The notes under the pieces are model-generated. The model saw only the letters and a list, made by a program, of their open reading frames with translations, was not told the origin of the DNA and searched no databases. From the NCBI GenBank assembly GCA_045646925.1, contig JAZRLQ010000068.1, forward strand, positions 1 through 6,367: DNA of 6,367 nt. The letters run 5' to 3'. This DNA is from QALR01 sp045646925 (GTDB taxonomy: Bacteria > Bacillota > Clostridia > Oscillospirales > CAG-272). Position 1 is the stretch's first letter. Each line of letters begins with the position of its first letter. The translations under genes were made by a program, and so were the position numbers. Below are positions 1-5,750 of the stretch, piece after piece.

Positions 1-275
1 AATTCAAGCAGGATCTCGGAGGCTCTCGCCATCGTTTCGGGTTCGCTTCCGAAGATCTGAATGGCGATCGGCGTTTCATACTCGCGGATCGCGGCGAGAA
101 TCGGCGTTTTCTTGTCGCCGTAGCAGAGCGCTTTCGCGGAGACCATTTCCGTCGTCATGTAGTCCGCGCCGTGCTCTTTGCAGATACGGCGGAAGGCAGC
201 GTCTCCCATGCCTGCCATCGGCGCGAGAAATACCGTTCCGTACTCTTTGCCCGCGATCGTTATCGTTTTATTCAT
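1..275 (-). CDS. dusB: tRNA-dihydrouridine synthase DusB, N-terminal part (cut by left edge)
   Basis: Flavoenzyme of the Dus family, which reduces selected uridines in tRNA to dihydrouridine using FMN and NADPH in the cytoplasm (family knowledge). The visible part is the first 91 residues of the FMN-binding TIM barrel. It shows LAPMAGMGD at about residues 17-25 (first strand and phosphate/flavin loop), a TEMVSAKAL block at 42-50 and IAIQIFG at 70-76, all hallmark Dus segments; the DusB/NifR3 subgroup fits best. The catalytic cysteine and the C-terminal helical domain would lie beyond the left edge. The ATG at 275 is chosen because AGAAAGGAAA sits a few bases before it on the minus strand and the conserved barrel strand starts at the usual distance. 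The gene diverges from the ruv cluster and has its own promoter at 373-401. Family assignment is firm; choice of dusB over other Dus subgroups is likely but less certain. Confidence 0.85.
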   Translation of the reverse strand, partial: MNKTITIAGKEYGTVFLAPMAGMGDAAFRRICKEHGADYMTTEMVSAKALCYGDKKTPILAAIREYETPIAIQIFGSEPETMARASEILLE

Positions 276-310
276 ACGTAATTTCCTTTCTGATAAAAGC
301 CAAAAACACG

Positions 311-339
311 AAGCTTCGGAATGATTTCCGAGCTTTTTT
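311..339 (+). terminator. Stem-loop with T tract in the dusB leader (terminator-like in the plus direction)
   Basis: Bases 311-321 and 326-335 form a 10-bp stem with one bulged T (315 or 316) and a TGAT loop; a run of six T residues spans 334-339. In the plus direction this looks like an intrinsic terminator, yet no plus-strand gene lies before it, since dusB reads the other way. It may stop antisense transcription into the divergent region. In the minus direction the same stem falls in the predicted dusB 5' leader and is followed after four bases by five T residues (306-302), so a weak attenuator is also possible. The structure is visible; its role and direction are open. Confidence 0.4.
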
Positions 340-372
340 CTTTCTCTTCCGTTTATAATATAATACATCTTC

Positions 373-401
373 ATCATATCGCAAAAAAGCGCTTTTGTAA
401 A
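373..401 (-). promoter_or_regulatory. Sigma-A-type promoter for dusB
   Basis: Read on the minus strand, TTTACA (401-396) and TATGAT (378-373) are separated by exactly 17 bases; each hexamer matches the consensus at five of six positions. The predicted start point is near 366, giving a leader of about 90 nt before the dusB ATG. A further AT-rich stretch at 354-366 could hold a second, weaker -10 element. The spacer contains most of a perfect 12-bp palindrome (385-396). The promoter is inferred from sequence only. Confidence 0.6.
385..396. promoter_or_regulatory. Perfect 12-bp palindrome in the dusB promoter spacer, possible operator
   Basis: AAAAGCGCTTTT is perfectly self-complementary. It covers the -35-proximal part of the spacer of the minus-strand promoter and reaches the first base of its -35 hexamer on the plus strand. 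A dimeric repressor bound here would block the dusB promoter. No known operator consensus is recognised, and an AT-rich palindrome of this length can arise by chance, so the regulatory role is speculative. Confidence 0.3.
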
Positions 402-473
402 TAAAAAATTGAAAATTTCCGCAAAAACATAAGCGGCAAAGGAAAATAAAGTATTAAAAATTCCGCTTTTCCC

Positions 474-502
474 TTGCAATGCGCGGAACAATGTGCTATG
501 AT
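474..502 (+). promoter_or_regulatory. Sigma-A-type promoter with extended -10 for the 542-6367 gene cluster
   Basis: TTGCAA (474-479) and TATGAT (497-502) are 17 bases apart, and the -10 is preceded by TGC (494-496), the extended -10 signature. The predicted start point is near 509, about 33 nt before the first ATG. It is the only strong promoter I find reading into the plus-strand genes, so it probably drives the prephenate-dehydratase-like gene and ruvCAB, perhaps the whole run. No LexA-type box (CGAAC-N4-GTTCG) overlaps it. Confidence 0.65.
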
Positions 503-541
503 ATAAAATGAACAATTATAATCTATGGAAAATGCGAGAAA

Positions 542-1519
542 ATGCCTATGGAAACGATTGCGGGAAACGCTTTTGATATCATTGATAAAAATCTGAAGAG
601 AACAGCGCTTTCGATGTCGGGCGCGCTGGAAAAAAGCTTCGCGCATCTGCACGAGCAGGCGAACGCGATCGCGGGCGAGATCTACAGACAGACGGGGCAG
701 AGGGACGTTCTGCGCGCGGTTCTGACCTCGGACGAGGCGGCGCGGATATACAGAGGAAGCTTTCTCGACGGATATGGCGGCGCTCTTTTCGGAGAAGTCA
801 ATCGCGAGGAAGAGCCCTACTTCCACCGTTCGAAAATCCGTCATTTTAAATATTATTTGTGTAATATCCTCGCGCAAAAGAGCAGTCTCGGCGATCTTGC
901 GTCGCTTTTGCCGTATATTTGCGGAGAGCCTGCCGTTTTTCCGAAGGGCGGAGAGCGAACGGTCGCATTTCTCCGAAACGGACAGGCTATGCGCGCGTTC
1001 GAGCGGTTTGCGAAGCTTCTTGACGGCGTATCGGCGGTGTACGAGAACAATTTTCTCAACGCTTGTGAATCGGTCTATACGGGACACGCGACCTTCGCGA
1101 TCATTCCCATTCACAGCACGGCGGACGGCAGATTGAATAGCTTTTACAGACAGATAGAAAAATACGGTCTGTCCATCGTCATGACTTGCGAGATCGATTC
1201 CGACGACGGCGAAAATACAACGACGTTCGCGCTTGTTTACAAGGATCTCTTGTTTCGGGAATCGGATACCGAGCCCGTTTACGAATGCAAGATCACGTTC
1301 GACGAGCTGGATATGCTTGCCGATATTGCGGATGCCGCCGCGTATTACGGCGCAGAGCTGTATTCACTGGAGGCGTTGCCCGTTCTTTTTTCGGGCAGAA
1401 CCAATGCATTCTCCATTGTGTTCGGTCTGAAAAACGCGAATATCAAAGGACTTTTCTGCTATCTCGCGCTCGAATATCCGCAGACGGCGGCGATCGGTAT
1501 TTACCGTCGGCTCGCGTAA
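542..1519 (+). CDS. Diverged prephenate-dehydratase-like protein with a C-terminal ACT-like domain
   Basis: 325 residues, no signal peptide or membrane segment. The middle resembles prephenate dehydratase (PDT): a strand with VAFLRNG at 141-147 in place of the GPxG segment, then FLNACESVYTG (171-181) and AIIPIHSTADG (186-196), matching the PDT pattern of a varying residue stretch followed by PIENSxxG. NTTTF at 225-229 lies where the NxTRF catalytic motif is expected, with threonine 228 replacing the arginine. Residues about 248-325 look like an ACT domain, with SLEALP (275-280) in the position of the PheA ESRP motif. The first 130 residues match nothing I recognise. True PDTs convert prephenate to phenylpyruvate and bind phenylalanine through the ACT domain; with the arginine lost, catalysis is doubtful and a sensing role is a guess. 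Two starts are possible, ATG 542 and ATG 548, neither with a strong Shine-Dalgarno (weak GGAAAA at 527-532, GAGAA at 536-540). It is the first gene after the promoter at 474-502 and ends 31 bases before ruvC. Confidence 0.5.
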   Translation: MPMETIAGNAFDIIDKNLKRTALSMSGALEKSFAHLHEQANAIAGEIYRQTGQRDVLRAVLTSDEAARIYRGSFLDGYGGALFGEVNREEEPYFHRSKIRHFKYYLCNILAQKSSLGDLASLLPYICGEPAVFPKGGERTVAFLRNGQAMRAFERFAKLLDGVSAVYENNFLNACESVYTGHATFAIIPIHSTADGRLNSFYRQIEKYGLSIVMTCEIDSDDGENTTTFALVYKDLLFRESDTEPVYECKITFDELDMLADIADAAAYYGAELYSLEALPVLFSGRTNAFSIVFGLKNANIKGLFCYLALEYPQTAAIGIYRRLA

Positions 1520-1522
1520 TCG

Positions 1523-1540
1523 TTCCCGAACGGGAAAGGA
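1523..1540 (+). promoter_or_regulatory. Inverted repeat overlapping the ruvC ribosome binding site
   Basis: TTCCC (1523-1527) and GGGAA (1532-1536) can pair around a GAAC loop. The 3' arm overlaps the start of the ruvC Shine-Dalgarno AAAGGA (1535-1540), which lies 10 bases before the ATG at 1551. Folding would partly hide the ribosome binding site, so ruvC translation could be coupled to ribosomes finishing the upstream gene at 1519. The stem is short and its effect is inferred. Confidence 0.3.
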
Positions 1541-1550
1541 ATGAGACCTC

Positions 1551-2066
1551 ATGATCATACTTGGAATCGACCCCGGAATCGCCATCGTCGGTTACGGCGT
1601 CATTGAATATATAAAAGGAAAGATGCGACCCATTGCGATGGGCTCGATCGAAACGCCTGCAGGCGTCGACGTGGAAGAGCGTCTGAAGATGGTCTACGAC
1701 GATATGTGTGAGATCATCGACACGTATCGCCCCGACGAGATGGCGATCGAGGAGCTTTTCTTCAACACGAACCAGAAAACAGCCATCGCCGTTGCGGAAG
1801 CGCGCGGCGTGATCCTGCTTTCCGCCGTTCAGCGCGGGATAAGGATCAGTGAATATACACCGCTTCAGGTGAAGCAATCCGTCGTCGGCTACGGCAGAGC
1901 GGAGAAAAAACAGGTCATCACGCTCGTCGGCATGATTCTCGGTATGGAAAACGGACCGAAGCTCGACGATACTGCGGACGCGCTTGCGCTGGCGATCTGT
2001 CACGCCCACACGGGCACCTCTCGTATGCAGGAGTTTTTCAATCAGAAAAAGAAAAGACTTCTGTAG
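1551..2066 (+). CDS. ruvC: Crossover junction endodeoxyribonuclease RuvC
   Basis: Holliday-junction resolvase: a dimeric, Mg2+-dependent RNase H-fold nuclease that nicks two opposing strands of a four-way junction in concert with RuvAB (family knowledge). At 171 residues it has normal RuvC length. The opening LGIDPG places the first catalytic aspartate at D7. AIEELFF at 65-71 gives the glutamate E67, and LDDTADALALAI at 138-149 supplies the last acidic pair, D140 and D143, so all four metal ligands are present. The VKQSVVGYGRAEKKQV segment (107-122) carries the conserved basic residues that contact DNA. The start has AAAGGA ten bases upstream. The gene lies 36 bases before ruvA in the common ruvC-ruvA-ruvB order. 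I see nothing missing or unusual. Confidence 0.97.
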   Translation: MIILGIDPGIAIVGYGVIEYIKGKMRPIAMGSIETPAGVDVEERLKMVYDDMCEIIDTYRPDEMAIEELFFNTNQKTAIAVAEARGVILLSAVQRGIRISEYTPLQVKQSVVGYGRAEKKQVITLVGMILGMENGPKLDDTADALALAICHAHTGTSRMQEFFNQKKKRLL

Positions 2067-2102
2067 AGAAACGTTACAACATTATTGAAATAGGAGAGTT
2101 CC

Positions 2103-2714
2103 ATGTTTTACTATATCAAAGGCGAGCTCGTTTATACGGATCCTACAACGGCAGTCCTTGACTGCAACGGTGTCGGCTATAAAATGAGCGTGAGCAAAAA
2201 CACCCTTGCCCGACTGACGAAGAGAGGCGAAAAGGTCTGTCTTTTCACCCATTTCTACGTCAGAGAGGACGCGGTTGAGCTGCTCGGATTTTATACGGAA
2301 GCAGAGCTGGAGGCGTTCAAGCTTCTCATTACGGTATCCGGCATCGGACCGAAGGCGGCGATGGCGATCCTTTCCGTTCTAACTCCCGAAAAATTCGCGC
2401 TTGCCGTCACGATGGGTGATACGAAGGCGATCGCGAAGGCGTCCGGCATCGGTGCCAAGACGGCGGCGCGCATCGTATTGGAATTGAAAGAAAAGGTCGC
2501 GAAATCCTTCCCGACGGAGAGCGCTTCGGCAGAGGGCGAGATTCCCGTTACCGACGAGCTTGTTTTCGGTAACACGGAGGAAGCGATCGGCGCGTTGATG
2601 GTGCTCGGTTATTCGAGACAGGAGGCGCAGGCGGCGCTCAAGGGTGTGGATCCTCTGCTTTCGCTGGAGGATATGATCACGGCGGCGCTCAGAAAAATGA
2701 TGCCGAAGTTCTGA
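2103..2714 (+). CDS. ruvA: Holliday junction branch migration complex subunit RuvA
   Basis: RuvA binds four-way DNA junctions as a tetramer (or two tetramers) and loads the RuvB motor (family knowledge). The 203 residues equal the length of E. coli RuvA. Domain I (about 1-64) is the OB fold, beginning MFYYIKGELV, and contains REDAVELLGF at 54-63 with the acidic pin residues E55 and D56 that shape the junction centre. Domain II carries two helix-hairpin-helix motifs, VSGIGPKAAMAIL (78-90) and ASGIGAKTAARIV (113-125), which bind the backbone. An acidic linker (about 135-155) leads to the C-terminal three-helix domain (about 156-200) that contacts RuvB. A strong AGGAGA lies six bases before the ATG. 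A 90-base gap follows before ruvB, somewhat longer than in tightly packed ruvAB operons. Confidence 0.97.
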   Translation: MFYYIKGELVYTDPTTAVLDCNGVGYKMSVSKNTLARLTKRGEKVCLFTHFYVREDAVELLGFYTEAELEAFKLLITVSGIGPKAAMAILSVLTPEKFALAVTMGDTKAIAKASGIGAKTAARIVLELKEKVAKSFPTESASAEGEIPVTDELVFGNTEEAIGALMVLGYSRQEAQAALKGVDPLLSLEDMITAALRKMMPKF

Positions 2715-2804
2715 TCCCGCGCGATCTGCAATTGGAAACGGTACGCACCGAACGGTCGCGTAAATGGAAAGATAACATAATCATAATATAAAAAGGAAAT
2801 CACC
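2715..2804 (+). other. ruvA-ruvB intergenic gap with possible weak hairpin
   Basis: The 90-base gap has a GC-rich first half and an AT-rich second half. CGCGA (2720-2724) is complementary to TCGCG (2756-2760), enclosing a short stem CGGT/ACCG (2739-2742 with 2747-2750, loop ACGC). No T tract follows, so it does not look like a terminator. CATAAT at 2782-2787 resembles a -10 element but lacks a -35 at proper distance. The gap ends in AAAAAGGAAA (2790-2799), the ruvB ribosome binding site. Confidence 0.25.
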
Positions 2805-3881
2805 ATGATCAAAAAAATCGAAACCGATTTTTCTCCCGAATTTGCGGAGCAGAGAATCGTGGACACCGGCTCTCATTCCGATGACTCCGATATCGAGATC
2901 GGACTTCGTCCGCAAACGCTCGACGAATACGTCGGACAGGAAAAAGCCAAGGAAAGTCTTAAAATTTACATAGAAGCCGCAAAAATGCGCGGGGAAGCGC
3001 TCGACCACGTTCTCCTTTACGGCCCTCCCGGTCTCGGTAAGACGACGCTTTCCGCGATCATCGCCAACGAGCTTGGCGTCAATATCCGCATTACCTCTGG
3101 CCCCGCGATCGAAAAGCAGGGCGATCTTGCGGCGTTGCTGACGAATCTCTCGGCAAACGACGTTCTTTTCATCGACGAGATCCACAGACTCTCCCGCAAT
3201 ATCGAGGAGATCCTCTATCCCGCGATGGAGGACTATTCGTTGGACATCATCATCGGAAAGGGTCCTGCGGCGAGAAGCATTCGTCTTCCTCTCGAAAAAT
3301 TCACCTTGATCGGCGCGACGACCAGAGCGGGACAGCTCTCGACGCCGCTTCGCGACCGATTCGGCGTTATGCTCCGACTCGAGCTTTACTCTCCCGCGGA
3401 GCTTGTGCGTATCGTTACGAGAAGCGCGGAGATCCTCGGCATTGCGATCACCGAGGACGGCGCAAGCGAGATCGCCATGCGTTCCAGAGGTACGCCCCGT
3501 ATCGCGAACCGTCTGCTCAAGCGCGTGCGTGACTTCGCGCAGGTCAAGGGCAACGGCGTCATCACGGCGGGCATTGCCGACAAGGCGCTCAATATGTTGG
3601 AGATCGACAAGCTCGGACTCGACAACGTGGACAGAAGAATGCTGGAGGCGATCATCCGCTTCTACGGCGGCGGCCCCGTCGGTCTTGAAACGCTTGCGGC
3701 GACCGTCGGAGAAGAGGCGGTCACCATCGAGGACGTTTGCGAGCCGTATCTGATCCAGATTGGCTTCCTTACGCGTACGCCTCGCGGACGTTGCGCGACG
3801 AAGCTCGCTTACGATCATCTCGGACTCTCCTGCTCGGGCATTGCCGAGCAGACGTCGCTTGACGATTGGGACAACGTATAA
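2805..3881 (+). CDS. ruvB: Holliday junction branch migration DNA helicase RuvB
   Basis: AAA+ ATPase that forms hexameric rings on either side of the RuvA-junction complex and drives branch migration (family knowledge). The 358 residues are slightly longer than the 330-350 usual for RuvB, with an acidic N-terminal extension before LRPQTLDEYVGQ (34-45) and a short acidic tail after about residue 340. Walker A GPPGLGKT is at 73-80, Walker B LFIDEIHRL at 121-129 with D124 and E125, sensor 1 IGATTRAG at 169-176, the arginine finger in LRDRFG at 182-187, and the sensor 2 arginine in GTPRIANRLL at 229-238. The C-terminal winged-helix DNA-binding domain covers about 265-340 (GLETLA, EPYLIQIGFL, RTPRGR). 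ATG 2805 follows a good Shine-Dalgarno. The gene is intact, and all ATPase elements are present. Confidence 0.97.
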   Translation: MIKKIETDFSPEFAEQRIVDTGSHSDDSDIEIGLRPQTLDEYVGQEKAKESLKIYIEAAKMRGEALDHVLLYGPPGLGKTTLSAIIANELGVNIRITSGPAIEKQGDLAALLTNLSANDVLFIDEIHRLSRNIEEILYPAMEDYSLDIIIGKGPAARSIRLPLEKFTLIGATTRAGQLSTPLRDRFGVMLRLELYSPAELVRIVTRSAEILGIAITEDGASEIAMRSRGTPRIANRLLKRVRDFAQVKGNGVITAGIADKALNMLEIDKLGLDNVDRRMLEAIIRFYGGGPVGLETLAATVGEEAVTIEDVCEPYLIQIGFLTRTPRGRCATKLAYDHLGLSCSGIAEQTSLDDWDNV

Positions 3882-3899
3882 ATATTTTGAAATACAAGC

Positions 3900-3920
3900 G
3901 CCGCGAATGCGGCAGAAAGG
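3900..3920 (+). promoter_or_regulatory. Small hairpin directly before the methyltransferase ribosome binding site
   Basis: GCCGC (3900-3904) and GCGGC (3909-3913) pair around a GAAT loop, and AGAAAGG (3914-3920) begins one base later, six bases before the ATG at 3927. There is no T tract, so transcription is expected to read through from ruvB. The stem may shield or position the ribosome binding site or act as an RNA processing site; this is inference from structure alone. Confidence 0.3.
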
Positions 3921-3926
3921 TATATT

Positions 3927-4787
3927 ATGTGGACAGCTGACAAATGGCGCGATTACGAGCTGTGCGATGCTTCGGACGGCGAGCGCCTCGAAAAATGGGG
4001 AGGCTACGTTCTTCGCCGCCCCGACCCTCAGGTAATCTGGAAAAACGAAAAAGAAAGTCCTCTCTGGAAGAAATCCGACGCGATCTACACCCGTGAGGGC
4101 GGCGGCGGAAGCTGGACGAAGAGAAACGTTCCTGCGAGCTGGAACGTCTCCTATGGAGATCTCACCTTCAAGATCAAGCCTATGGGCTTCAAGCATACGG
4201 GACTTTTTCCCGAGCAGGCGGTCAACTGGGATTGGTTTTCCGATCTGATCCGTGGTGCAGGCAGACCGATTCGCGTACTGAATCTCTTCGCTTATACGGG
4301 CGGCGCCACGATGGCGGCTGCTGCTGCGGGAGCTGAGGTCTTCCACGTCGACGCGGCGAAGAATATGGTCGCGCAGGCGAAGGAAAACGCGGAGCTTTCC
4401 GGACTTTCCGACAAACCCATCCGTTATTTCGTAGACGATTGCACTCGTTTCTTGCAGTATGCGGCAAAGAAGGGCATTCGTTACGATGCCATCATCATGG
4501 ACCCGCCCTCTTACGGCAGAGGTCCCTCCGGCGAGGTATGGAAGCTTGAGGACTGCATCGGCGATTTCGTCGAGCTTGCGGTCAGCGTGCTTTCCGATAA
4601 GCCGCTCTTCGTTCTGATCAACTCGTACACATCGGGACTTTCTCCGTCCACGATGGGCTATATTCTGAAGCTGAAGCTGGAAAAGAAGCGCGGAGGTGTC
4701 GTTCTCGCGGATGAGATCGGTCTCCCCGTATCGCAGACGGGCGGCGTTTTGCCCTGCGGCGCTTCTGCAAGATGGACGGCGAAATGA
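3927..4787 (+). CDS. Class I SAM-dependent methyltransferase, RlmI-like (COG1092-type), probably RNA-modifying
   Basis: 286 residues. The N-terminal 90 residues form the family's small substrate-side region, with DYELCDASDGERLEKWGGY (9-27) and the signature RRPDPQVIW (30-38). The Rossmann core follows: motif I VLNLFAYTGG at 117-126, the acidic residue D142 closing strand 2 (HVDAA), an acidic VDDC at 169-172 that should contact the adenine, and motif IV DPPS at 192-195 in MDPPSYGRGPSGEVWKL. It ends in the family's LPCGASARW block (275-283). Relatives such as E. coli RlmI make 5-methylcytosine in 23S rRNA, but they carry a PUA RNA-binding domain that is absent here, so the exact substrate cannot be named. 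AGAAAGG lies six bases before the ATG. The gene sits 45 bases after ruvB and is probably cotranscribed; no functional link to recombination is evident. Confidence 0.8.
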   Translation: MWTADKWRDYELCDASDGERLEKWGGYVLRRPDPQVIWKNEKESPLWKKSDAIYTREGGGGSWTKRNVPASWNVSYGDLTFKIKPMGFKHTGLFPEQAVNWDWFSDLIRGAGRPIRVLNLFAYTGGATMAAAAAGAEVFHVDAAKNMVAQAKENAELSGLSDKPIRYFVDDCTRFLQYAAKKGIRYDAIIMDPPSYGRGPSGEVWKLEDCIGDFVELAVSVLSDKPLFVLINSYTSGLSPSTMGYILKLKLEKKRGGVVLADEIGLPVSQTGGVLPCGASARWTAK

Positions 4788-4846
4788 TCTCGTCGACGTA
4801 AAGAAGCGAGGCCTTGCAGGTTATGCAGGGCATATTGAATCTTGAA

Positions 4847-4853
4847 GAAAGGA
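4847..4853 (+). promoter_or_regulatory. Ribosome binding site that decides the ecfA1 start
   Basis: GAAAGGA is the only good Shine-Dalgarno near the 5' end of ecfA1. It touches the ATG at 4854, too close to serve it, and lies downstream of the TTG at 4842. Its distance to the GTG at 4866 (12 bases from the last paired base) is workable, which favours that GTG. Confidence 0.5.
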
Positions 4854-4865
4854 ATGGACATAACT

Positions 4866-5750
4866 GTGGCAGAAATCGTTATCAAGGCAGAGGATATCAG
4901 CTTTTCCTATGAAAGCGACCATCCCGCCGACCAGATACCCGTTCTTAATCATTTGAACCTCGAGATCGAGAAGGGAAGCTTCGTTGCGGTCCTCGGGCAT
5001 AACGGCTCGGGCAAAAGCACGATGGCGAAGCTTTTCAATCTGATCCTCACTCCGACGTCGGGCAATCTCTATCTGTTCGGAAAGAAATTCGACGAGGAGA
5101 CCATCACGGACGACGAATTTTTCGCCCTCCGTCAGCGTATCGGCATGGTATTTCAGAACCCCGATAACCAGCTCGTAGCGACCATCGTCGAGGAGGACGT
5201 TGCTTTCGGTCCGGAAAATCTCGGCGTGCCACCTGCGGAGATCCGCGAAAGAGTCGACGCGGCGCTGGAGATCGTCGGCATGAAGGAATTCGCGCGCCAT
5301 TCACCCCACCAGCTCTCCGGCGGACAGAAGCAGAGAGTTGCGATCGCGGGTATTATCGCGCTCCGTCCCGACGTTATTATTTTCGACGAATCGACCGCCA
5401 TGCTCGATCCGCGCGGTCGAAACGACGTTCTCGCGACCATCGAGAAGCTCAACCGTGAATTCGGCACGACGATCCTTCATATCACGCATTATATGGAGGA
5501 GGCGATCCGCGCGGACCGCGTGATCGTCGTGGACAGCGGCAGTATTCTGCTCGACGGAACGCCCGCAGAGGTCTTCTCTAACGTAAAAACACTCAAATCG
5601 GTCGGACTCGATGTTCCGCAGGTCACAGAGCTTTTGCTCGAGATCCGCGAGGACGGCTTCGATCTGCCGACGGGCGTTCTTTCCTGCGAGGAGGGCGCGC
5701 AGGCGATCGCGGATTATCTGAATAAACGAAAAAGGGAGAAAGAATCATGA
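4866..5750 (+). CDS. ecfA1: Energy-coupling factor transporter ATPase EcfA1
   Basis: One of two ABC-type ATPases that power an ECF importer for vitamins and trace nutrients; it pairs with EcfA2 on the cytoplasmic face of EcfT (family knowledge). Numbered from GTG 4866 (294 residues): DISFSY near the N-terminus, Walker A GHNGSGKST at 44-52, Q-loop VFQNPDNQL at 95-103, signature LSGGQ at 150-154, Walker B IIFDE at 171-175 with catalytic E175, D-loop MLDPRGR, and H208 in ITHYMEEA. FDESTAMLDP and NPDNQLVATIVEEDVAFGP are typical of EcfA1 rather than EcfA2. The C-terminal 70 residues are the ECF-specific dimerisation region. Alternative in-frame starts are TTG 4842 and ATG 4854; GTG is preferred for its ribosome binding site and because it gives the usual MAEIxI beginning. 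It overlaps ecfA2 by four bases (ATGA), suggesting translational coupling and equal supply of both subunits. Confidence 0.92.
   Translation: MAEIVIKAEDISFSYESDHPADQIPVLNHLNLEIEKGSFVAVLGHNGSGKSTMAKLFNLILTPTSGNLYLFGKKFDEETITDDEFFALRQRIGMVFQNPDNQLVATIVEEDVAFGPENLGVPPAEIRERVDAALEIVGMKEFARHSPHQLSGGQKQRVAIAGIIALRPDVIIFDESTAMLDPRGRNDVLATIEKLNREFGTTILHITHYMEEAIRADRVIVVDSGSILLDGTPAEVFSNVKTLKSVGLDVPQVTELLLEIREDGFDLPTGVLSCEEGAQAIADYLNKRKREKES

Noticed and set aside
483..500. Possible LexA box near the plus promoter (GGAACAATGTGC).
   Set aside because: GAAC is followed by GTGC after three bases, not GTTC after four, so it does not fit CGAAC-N4-GTTCG. I found no other SOS box upstream of ruvC.
374..1114. 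Minus-strand open frame of about 246 codons covering the divergent control region and the start of the PDT-like gene.
   Set aside because: It would run through both promoters, has low-complexity arginine/serine-rich composition and no domain; the plus frame shows PDT-like motifs instead.
2732..2787. Separate promoter for ruvB in the ruvA-ruvB gap.
   Set aside because: TTGGAA (2732-2737) has no -10 at 17 bases, and CATAAT (2782-2787) has no -35; the elements do not form a pair.
2781..4346. Long open frame on the minus strand (about 520 codons) across ruvB and the methyltransferase.
   Set aside because: It lies opposite two unmistakable genes, has no recognisable domain, and its translation is rich in arginine and aspartate as expected from the complement of these codons.
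4814..4842. Promoter before ecfA1 using TTGCAG at 4814-4819.
   Set aside because: The bases at the expected -10 position (4837-4842, GAATCT) do not resemble TATAAT, and the AT-rich CATATT is too close.
4788..4865. Continuation or frameshifted tail of the methyltransferase beyond its stop at 4787.
   Set aside because: The protein already ends with the family's terminal LPCGASARW block, so the stop is natural and the following bases need no coding explanation.
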